Shown here piece after piece: positions 6,474 to 11,247 of a stretch of 11,247 nt of DNA (positions within the stretch are counted from its first letter, which is position 1; each line of letters begins with the position of its first letter). This DNA comes from Paenibacillus sp. oral taxon 786 str. D14. GTDB taxonomy: Bacteria; Bacillota; Bacilli; Paenibacillales; Paenibacillaceae. The notes under the pieces are model-generated. The model did not search any database. It was given only the letters and a program-made list of their open reading frames with translations, and was not told where the DNA came from. Made by a program: the position numbers and the translations under genes. The stretch covers positions 32,766 through 44,012 of the forward strand of contig NZ_GG695985.1 in assembly GCF_000159955.1 (NCBI RefSeq), in the 5' to 3' direction.

Positions 6474-6509
6474 AAAAAAAACTAACTGGAAGGATCCAGT
6501 TAGTTTTTT
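6474..6509 (-). terminator. Terminator hairpin overlapping the HAD stop codon, probably bidirectional
   Basis: AACTAACTGGA (6480-6490) pairs perfectly with TCCAGTTAGTT (6495-6505) around an AGGA loop. Flanking A (6474-6481) and T (6504-6509) runs can lengthen the stem and provide a U-tract in either direction. On the minus strand it ends the lplJ-EamA-HAD transcript; on the plus strand it can stop read-through from the MBL hydrolase. The HAD stop codon (6500-6502) lies inside the stem. Confidence 0.88.
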
Positions 6510-7303
6510 GCATTCAGCACAAACTTCTCGATGACATGCTTCACGCCGTCTTCATTGTTGCTTAACGTGACATAGTCGGCGATTTCCTTCAGCGCTGGGA
6601 TGGCATTACCCATCGCCACGCCTAGGCCGGCGGCTTCGAGCATCTCATGGTCGTTCCAGGAGTCGCCGATAGCGATCGTTTCTGATAAGTCGCAACCAAA
6701 ATGGGCGGCCAGGAAGCGCAGAGCATGGCCCTTGGTGCCTTCCTCATGCATGATTTCCAGGAAGTTCGGCTTCGACTTGGTGATATGAACGCCGTCCCCG
6801 AGCAGCTCGCGCAGCTCCGGCGCGATTTGGTCCAGGTAATCGGGTTCGTCGATGATCAGCATTTTTGGCGTTGGCTGGGCGACCAGCTTGGCAAAATCCG
6901 GCTCCACATAATATTGCGTCCGGTTCAGCTTGGTGTAGTCGATCAGCTTCTGGTTCTCCTCGCGGGCGTACAGCTTATCGTCAATGTACGTTTGCAGGTG
7001 CAGGTTGCGCTCGATGCAGTATTCGAACAGTTTGCGCGCTGCTTCCATGGGGACGTAACGCTCGTAGAGCACCTTTTCGTCCATCAGGTTTTTGACCAGT
7101 GCGCCTTGGTACGTAATAATCGGTACGTTAAGTCCCGTTTGACGGGCGATCGCTTGAGCGGATGCGTAAGCGCGGCCGGTAGCCAGTGTGACGACGACGC
7201 CCTTGGCCACCGCTTGCTCCAACGCCTGCTGTGTTGCAGGGGTGACCTCTTTGTCATCATTAATTAAAGTATCATCAATATCGATGGCAATCAGTTTATA
7301 CAT
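6500..7303 (-). CDS. Cof-type HAD-IIB phosphatase
   Basis: This 267-residue cytoplasmic phosphatase of the haloacid dehalogenase superfamily has all the key motifs. Motif I is DIDDT (D8 nucleophile, D10 acid/base, T12). Motif II is TLATGR (T42). The motif III lysine is K191 in GTKGHAL, and motif IV is IAIGDSWNDHEML (D214, D218). The large insert between motifs II and III (about residues 80-185) is the C2b cap of the Cof/IIB subgroup. The length is normal for Cof-like enzymes, which act on sugar phosphates, flavin or pyridoxal phosphates; the real substrate cannot be told from sequence. The start ATG has a strong AAAGGAGAG site 6 bases upstream. It lies 27 bases after the EamA gene and is probably last in a three-gene transcript. 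The gene ends inside its terminator hairpin. Confidence 0.93.
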   Translation of the reverse strand: MYKLIAIDIDDTLINDDKEVTPATQQALEQAVAKGVVVTLATGRAYASAQAIARQTGLNVPIITYQGALVKNLMDEKVLYERYVPMEAARKLFEYCIERNLHLQTYIDDKLYAREENQKLIDYTKLNRTQYYVEPDFAKLVAQPTPKMLIIDEPDYLDQIAPELRELLGDGVHITKSKPNFLEIMHEEGTKGHALRFLAAHFGCDLSETIAIGDSWNDHEMLEAAGLGVAMGNAIPALKEIADYVTLSNNEDGVKHVIEKFVLNAKN

Positions 7304-7330
7304 GGTTTCTCTCCTTTAAGGAAGATCTCT

Positions 7331-8269
7331 CTATCCAACCGATTCGGGGGATTCAGATTCAACTCCACCCGATTTTAATTCCGCGAGCAGCATGCCTCCC
7401 AGAATACATAGACAGCCAAGCCCAGTGGCCCAGCCTAATTGCTCGCCGCCAAAAAGCACGCCGGTCGCTGCAGCAAAAACCGGTTCCATGGCGAAGATGA
7501 CCGCGACCCGGGAAGGACTGGTGAATTTCTGGCATACTGTCTGGATCCAAAACGCAAATGCACTGGTGGGCCCGATGGAAACGAGCAGCGCAAGCCATAC
7601 TTCCGGCTGCATCAGTTGACCGGCTGTTTCGCTCCAGGAAGCGGTGCGCTCGAACAGCAGCGAACCCGCCGCACTGAGGACACCCACGACCGCCATCTGC
7701 AGCGAAGCTAAGGGCAAGGCCGGATAACGGGGGGCAAATACGCCGGTATAGGCGACGTGCAGACCGAAACCAACCGCGCACAAAAACACGAGCGCATCCC
7801 CCAGGTTCAAGACGAGGCCGGAACTGCCGGCGAACGCCAGCAGGTAAAGCCCGGCGGCAGCCAGAATTGCGCTGATCCAGGTGAAACGCGAAATTTGATG
7901 TTTTAACAGCCAAAAGGACAAAAAAGGCACGATAACAACAGACAATCCGGTAATAAAACCGGCGTTTGAGGTTGAGGTATACAGCAAGCCAACCGTTTGA
8001 AACGTATAGCCTAAAAACAGGAATAACCCTAGCAGCGCAGCATGCCCCATCATGCGCCAGGACAATTGCTTCCATTCTTGCCGGTAGAACATGCTAATGA
8101 TCAAAGCGAGCAGCAGCGCTGCCCCGATAAAACGGATGCCGTTAAAAGCCAGGGGCGGGAGCACCCGGACCGCATGCTGAACGATCAGAAAGGTGCAGCC
8201 CCACATGAACGCCACGAACAACAGCGCCAAATCCGCCAGGCGCGTGCGGTTCGCGGCAGGCTTTTTCAT
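7331..8269 (-). CDS. EamA-family (drug/metabolite transporter) permease
   Basis: This membrane protein of about 312 residues has roughly ten hydrophobic helices arranged as two EamA repeats. Typical features are LLFVAFMWGCTFLIVQ in helix 1, STSNAGFITGLSVVIVPFLSFWLLK (about 98-122, first repeat) and SRVAVIFAMEPVFAA near the end of the second repeat. The family exports or imports small metabolites and amino acids; the substrate is not predictable here. The ATG at 8269 was chosen. A longer reading starts at a TTG at 8302 and would overlap the end of lplJ by 11 bases. Neither start has a good Shine-Dalgarno, so translation may depend on coupling to lplJ, whose stop lies 22 bases before the ATG. 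The C-terminal tail is short and polar (ESESPESVG). Confidence 0.9.
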   Translation of the reverse strand: MKKPAANRTRLADLALLFVAFMWGCTFLIVQHAVRVLPPLAFNGIRFIGAALLLALIISMFYRQEWKQLSWRMMGHAALLGLFLFLGYTFQTVGLLYTSTSNAGFITGLSVVIVPFLSFWLLKHQISRFTWISAILAAAGLYLLAFAGSSGLVLNLGDALVFLCAVGFGLHVAYTGVFAPRYPALPLASLQMAVVGVLSAAGSLLFERTASWSETAGQLMQPEVWLALLVSIGPTSAFAFWIQTVCQKFTSPSRVAVIFAMEPVFAAATGVLFGGEQLGWATGLGCLCILGGMLLAELKSGGVESESPESVG

Positions 8270-8291
8270 AAAAGTAGAAGCCGGATGCTCG

Positions 8292-9296
8292 TCAATCTTC
8301 AAGGAAAATCAGCCCGATGAATTCGTCCAGCTCAATGTTGCCGAAATAGTGCTTCACGTCAACGCCGGCGAGCGCATCCCGTACAGCCGAATCCTCATAT
8401 TTTACGCCTCTCAGCTTGTCCTCGATATCGGCTACGTCGCCGACACCAAAGAAATCGCCGTAAATCTTAATGTTCTGAATATGTCCGTCCTTGATGTTCA
8501 TGCGCAGATCGATAATGCCGACGGGGAATTTTTTCGCGTGCTTCACATTGCTCTCCGGCGACAAACCATAGTTCCAATCCCAGTTCTTGTAGCGTTGCTC
8601 GGAAATTTCATGGATTTTTGCCCAATCCGCTTCCGTCAGCTTATATTGAGGTACTTCGTGCGGTTCCATGCCAAAAATATGCCGCAGCAGCTCAGCGCGG
8701 AACTCCTCGATCGTCATTTTGCGATCCAGGAAGTCGATGATGTTGGCCACCCGGCTGCGCACGGATTTGGTGCTCTTCGATTTGAATTTTTCCGGATTGG
8801 CGTTCAGCGCGGCCTGTACGTTGTCGAGGTTCAGATTAAACATCAGCGTACCGTGGCTAAACATGCGGCCCCGCGTAGCAAATTGGGCGTTGCCCGAAAT
8901 CTTCTTCTCCCCAACCTGAAGATCGTTGCGTCCGGTCATCTCCGCATTCACGCCAAGGGATTTGAGCGCAGCGACCACCGGCTCGGTAAACTTGCGGAAG
9001 TTATGGAACGACTCGCCGTCATCCTTGGTGATGAAGCTGAAGTTCAGGTTCCCCAGGTCGTGGTACACCGCACCGCCGCCGGAAAGCCGACGGACGACTT
9101 GCACGCCGTTCTCCTTAACGTATTCCTGATTGATCTCCTCGATGGTGTTCTGATGCTTGCCGATAATGATGGAAGGTGCGTTGATATAAAACAGCAAATA
9201 GCTGTCGTCCTCCAGCGGCAAATGTCTTAAGGCATATTCTTCGATGGCCAAATTGACGGACGCATCGGTAATGCCTTCGTTATCGATAAACAGCAT
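8292..9296 (-). CDS. lplJ: Lipoate-protein ligase
   Basis: This 334-residue enzyme activates lipoate with ATP and transfers it to the lysine of E2 subunits and probably GcvH. The sequence shows the family motif RRLSGGGAVYHD (residues 69-80), GRNDL (122-126) and the catalytic lysine in KKISGNAQF (K132, or K131). ATRGRMFSHGTLMFN follows, and a C-terminal accessory domain spans about 255-334. It closely follows the pattern of B. subtilis LplJ over its whole length (NLAIEEY, PSIIIGKHQNTIEEIN, NWDWNYG, GDFFGVGDV, KHYFGNI). The ATG at 9296 was chosen because the family starts at MLFIDN and GGAGG lies about 10 bases upstream. An open frame runs 30 codons further, to 9386, but those residues are not family-like and overlap the putative promoter. 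It is first in a likely lplJ-EamA-HAD transcript. Confidence 0.95.
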   Translation of the reverse strand: MLFIDNEGITDASVNLAIEEYALRHLPLEDDSYLLFYINAPSIIIGKHQNTIEEINQEYVKENGVQVVRRLSGGGAVYHDLGNLNFSFITKDDGESFHNFRKFTEPVVAALKSLGVNAEMTGRNDLQVGEKKISGNAQFATRGRMFSHGTLMFNLNLDNVQAALNANPEKFKSKSTKSVRSRVANIIDFLDRKMTIEEFRAELLRHIFGMEPHEVPQYKLTEADWAKIHEISEQRYKNWDWNYGLSPESNVKHAKKFPVGIIDLRMNIKDGHIQNIKIYGDFFGVGDVADIEDKLRGVKYEDSAVRDALAGVDVKHYFGNIELDEFIGLIFLED

Positions 9297-9327
9297 GGTT
9301 CTCCATCCTCCTATTTTGCGGCCGGCC

Positions 9328-9342
9328 GCCTGATTCTCAGGC
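9328..9342 (-). other. Small GC-rich hairpin in the lplJ leader
   Basis: GCCTGA and TCAGGC pair around a three-base loop at 9328-9342. A perfect 12-base palindrome GCGGCCGGCCGC (9318-9329) adjoins it on the side nearer the ribosome binding site. Both lie in the leader of lplJ, 22-46 bases upstream of its ATG. They could affect leader folding, but there is no terminator T-run and no recognisable riboswitch. Confidence 0.3.
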
Positions 9343-9374
9343 CCCGGGATGTAGTCATACACGCATACGATTTT

Positions 9375-9402
9375 ATTGTAAACCAATTGGTGTCGAAACC
9401 AA
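9375..9402 (-). promoter_or_regulatory. Candidate lplJ promoter with a palindrome in the spacer
   Basis: On the minus strand, TTGGTT (9402-9397) and TACAAT (9380-9375) are separated by 16 bases, a moderate sigma-A promoter with a weak -35 box and a good -10 box. The spacer contains the perfect 10-base palindrome ACCAATTGGT (9382-9391), placed where a repressor would block RNA polymerase. The leader to the lplJ ATG would be about 70 bases. Confidence 0.4.
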
Positions 9403-9428
9403 AGGGGGAGCAGCGTTTTTTGCCGGAA

Positions 9429-9445
9429 AAGAACGCAAAGTTCTT
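9429..9445. promoter_or_regulatory. Inverted repeat just upstream of the cobD promoter
   Basis: AAGAAC (9429-9434) and GTTCTT (9440-9445) form a perfect inverted repeat around GCAAA, ending 5 bases before the -35 box of the cobD promoter. It could bind an activator or repressor. It lacks a clear T-run in either direction, so it is not a good terminator. Confidence 0.3.
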
Positions 9446-9450
9446 CCTTG

Positions 9451-9479
9451 TTGACGGAAAAAGACGGGACACCGATAAT
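9451..9479 (+). promoter_or_regulatory. Sigma-A promoter of cobD
   Basis: TTGACG (9451-9456) and GATAAT (9474-9479) are separated by exactly 17 bases, each with one mismatch to the vegetative consensus. It would start transcription near 9486, about 35 bases before the cobD ATG. No cobalamin riboswitch fits in so short a leader. Confidence 0.75.
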
Positions 9480-9521
9480 GGGGACACCTGAACTTTTTGG
9501 AAAGAAAAGAGGAATCGCTCG

Positions 9522-10610
9522 ATGGAGTTAGAGATTTTTGGCCACGGCGGCGATCTGGTGACGGCTTCGGCCCGGTACGGCGTGGCGGCAGGGGAATGGA
9601 CGGATTTTAGCGCGAACATCAATCCGCTGGGGCCACCTCCTGGACTGCTGGATGCGCTGCGCGAGGCGTTGCCCGGCATCGTGCGGTATCCGGATCCCGG
9701 GCACCGCGGGCTGGTCAAGCAGTTGGCTGAGCACCTTCAAGTCGAGGAGGAAATGCTGGTCATTGGCAACGGGGCGGCGGAAAATATGGCACTGGCGCTG
9801 CTGGGACTTACTCCGGAGAAGGTTGGGGTGGTGGAGCCTTGCTTTTCCGAATACCGTACGCTTTCGGAGCAGTTTGGTGCCCAGGTGCAGTTGGTATTTG
9901 GAACGGAAGCGCGGGCGTTTAAGGCCGCGCCGGAGGAGGTGGAGGGCCTGATTCGAGAGACGGATTTGGCGTTTATCGGTCAGCCCAACAATCCCAATGG
10001 AGTGCAATACAGCTTGGACGAACTGCGGCGGTTTGCGGCGGCCGGAGAGCGGTACGGCACGTATGTGGTTGTCGACGAAGCGTTTATCGACTTTATTCCG
10101 GAACCGAAACGCCGCACGTTGCTGCCGGAGCTTCGGGATTATCCGCATCTCATCTTGATCCGGTCGATGACGAAGTTTTATGCGATTCCGGGCCTCAGGC
10201 TCGGTTACGCGATCACGCATCCGGAGACGGCCCAGCGCATGCGGGACAAGCAGGTGACCTGGAGCGTCAACTCGTTGGCACTGCTGGCGGGGGAGTATTG
10301 CTTGAGGGCGGATGCTTCGTATGAGCAGGCGACAATCGAGTTGGTGAAGCGACAGCGTGACCTTCTGATGGGTGAGCTGACGCGTCTCGGGTGTCAAACC
10401 TGGCCGGGCGAAGCGAACTTCCTGCTCGTACGGCTGCCGGAGCCGTGGACGGCCGAAACGATGCAAACGGCGCTTGGGCGGCGCGGGGTGCTGGTGCGCA
10501 GCTGCGCGATGTATCCGGGGCTGACGGAGCGGGATATCCGGCTGGCGGTGAAGGATGAGCCGGCCTGCAGCAAGCTGCTGCGGGAGCTGGAAGCAATCAT
10601 GCGCGGCTAA
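9522..10610 (+). CDS. cobD: Threonine-phosphate decarboxylase (CobD-type PLP enzyme)
   Basis: This 362-residue fold-type I PLP enzyme is predicted to decarboxylate L-threonine O-3-phosphate to (R)-1-amino-2-propanol O-2-phosphate, the linker of the cobalamin nucleotide loop. The CobD hallmark DFSANINPLGPP (residues 28-39) is present, with YPDPGHRGL (56-64), GNGAAENM (82-89), QPNNPNG (154-160) and VVDEAF (183-188). The PLP lysine is K218 in RSMTKFYAIPGLRLG. The closely related histidinol-phosphate aminotransferases share the fold, but the N-terminal motif and the neighbouring cbiZ gene favour CobD. The ATG has AGAGGA 8 bases upstream and its own sigma-A promoter. It is the first gene of a corrinoid cluster that continues past the window. 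Confidence 0.92.
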   Translation: MELEIFGHGGDLVTASARYGVAAGEWTDFSANINPLGPPPGLLDALREALPGIVRYPDPGHRGLVKQLAEHLQVEEEMLVIGNGAAENMALALLGLTPEKVGVVEPCFSEYRTLSEQFGAQVQLVFGTEARAFKAAPEEVEGLIRETDLAFIGQPNNPNGVQYSLDELRRFAAAGERYGTYVVVDEAFIDFIPEPKRRTLLPELRDYPHLILIRSMTKFYAIPGLRLGYAITHPETAQRMRDKQVTWSVNSLALLAGEYCLRADASYEQATIELVKRQRDLLMGELTRLGCQTWPGEANFLLVRLPEPWTAETMQTALGRRGVLVRSCAMYPGLTERDIRLAVKDEPACSKLLRELEAIMRG

Positions 10611-10700
10611 AGGACGGGTAAGCGTTCGATGTTGTGCTATTGAACTTAGGTGTATTAAAAGTTGTTGTTGGTGGACTTTCATGTTGGGAGGAAGGGAAGG

Positions 10701-11247
10701 ATGACGATGGGAATGCCTTTTATGGCGGCCCGTCCGGGCGAAGTGTATGAATCCAAGGTATGGCCCGGCTTAAAGCTGGAATATGGGGAGCGGCATTTGC
10801 TGCTGGAGGCGCCGGAGGAGATGGACGGACTGAGCAGCGCAGTCTATGGCGGTGGATCTGGCCGGCTGCGCCGGATGGTCAACATCTACGTAGACCGCCA
10901 ATACCGCTGCGACGATCCGGCGCGGGACATTGCGGAGTTGCTGGAGCAATGGGGATACCCGGCCGAGGGGACAGCGGGGCTGCTGACGGCGGTCCCGATG
11001 CGCTACGCCGCGGTGGCAGAGGAACGCGGCGAGGATTTCGCCGTCTTCTGCTGCGCGACGGCGGGGGCGTCGAACGCCGCGCGGGCGGGCGTTCGGCGGA
11101 CGACGTTCCCGGCCTCATGGACGCCGGGAACGATTAATGTGCTGCTGGCCGTGGATGGGCGGCTGACGCCGGCGGCGATGGTCAACGCCGTAATGACGGC
11201 GACGGAGGCCAAGACGGCCGCGCTGGGCGATCTCGGCGTGCAAGACG
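10701..11247 (+). CDS. cbiZ: Adenosylcobinamide amidohydrolase CbiZ, cut by the window end
   Basis: There are 182 complete codons with no stop, so the C-terminus lies outside the window. CbiZ hydrolyses the amide between adenosylcobinamide and its aminopropanol arm, giving adenosylcobyric acid for rebuilding the nucleotide loop. Family-like stretches are DGLSSAVYGGG (residues 42-52), RMVNIYVDR (58-66), ATAGASNAARAG (119-130), TPGTINVLLAVDG (141-153) and LTPAAMVNAVMTATEAKTAA (155-174). The ATG at 10701 follows a purine-rich GGGAGGAAGGGAAGG stretch; a second ATG two codons later is also possible. The 90 bases after cobD hold no obvious terminator or strong promoter, so the two genes are probably co-transcribed. 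Other frames here are also open because of the high GC content, but only this one carries family motifs. Confidence 0.9.
   Translation, partial: MTMGMPFMAARPGEVYESKVWPGLKLEYGERHLLLEAPEEMDGLSSAVYGGGSGRLRRMVNIYVDRQYRCDDPARDIAELLEQWGYPAEGTAGLLTAVPMRYAAVAEERGEDFAVFCCATAGASNAARAGVRRTTFPASWTPGTINVLLAVDGRLTPAAMVNAVMTATEAKTAALGDLGVQD

Noticed and set aside
8193..9230. Plus-strand open frame (345 codons) opposite lplJ and the EamA start
   Set aside because: The opposite strand carries a full lipoate ligase with catalytic motifs. This frame has no family motif and no ribosome site.
9297..9521. Cobalamin riboswitch upstream of cobD
   Set aside because: No B12-box-like sequence was seen, and the sigma-A promoter leaves a leader of only about 35 bases.
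9528..10682. Long minus-strand open frame (384 codons) opposite cobD
   Set aside because: It mirrors the real gene, lacks any recognisable domain and has composition typical of an antisense shadow in GC-rich DNA (many R, Q, H, P). CobD motifs on the plus strand explain the region.
10760..11137. Alternative plus-strand frame of 125 codons inside cbiZ
   Set aside because: It is very rich in G, R and A and out of frame with the clear CbiZ motifs.

Overview
The window looks like chromosomal DNA from a GC-rich, low-mobility Firmicute, most likely Paenibacillus or another Paenibacillaceae. The evidence is strong purine-rich Shine-Dalgarno sites, a lipoate ligase very close in sequence to Bacillus LplJ, short intrinsic terminators, and a sigma-A promoter with a 17-base spacer. 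This assignment is inference from reading; no search was run. No transposase, integrase, phage gene, tRNA, rRNA or CRISPR array was seen.

Left part (1-3395): a minus-strand operon of three tightly packed genes. In transcription order it encodes a secreted, membrane-anchored NEW3-domain protein, an ABC ATPase and an ABC-2 type permease. It ends at a strong hairpin terminator at 86-120. An AT-rich patch with several overlapping inverted repeats lies beyond it, at the window edge. Transcribed divergently from this operon, across 162 bases, is a sigma-70 family (ECF-like) sigma factor. It overlaps by 23 bases a membrane-bound anti-sigma factor with an HX3CX2C zinc motif and an RskA-like C-terminal domain. 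This pair ends at a terminator at 5148-5186.

Middle (5270-6500): a stand-alone PhnP-like metallo-beta-lactamase-fold hydrolase on the plus strand, then a 447-base convergent gap. The gap is not empty. It holds a 36-base tandem array (itself built of about 12-base sub-units), directly followed by an older array of about 52-base period, and then a terminator hairpin that contains the stop codon of the next gene.

Right part (6474-11247): a minus-strand cluster lplJ (lipoate-protein ligase) - EamA-family permease - Cof-type HAD phosphatase, probably one transcript. Divergent from it, behind a good sigma-A promoter, is a plus-strand corrinoid salvage pair: cobD (threonine-phosphate decarboxylase) and cbiZ (adenosylcobinamide amidohydrolase), the latter cut by the window end. 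Together these suggest remodelling of scavenged cobamides: CbiZ strips the aminopropanol side arm and CobD supplies a new aminopropanol phosphate.

Nearly everything belongs to known families. The parts least explained by known features are the double repeat array at 6116-6473, the regulatory link (if any) between the sigma/anti-sigma pair and the divergent NEW3-ABC exporter, and an operator-like palindrome inside the lplJ promoter spacer.
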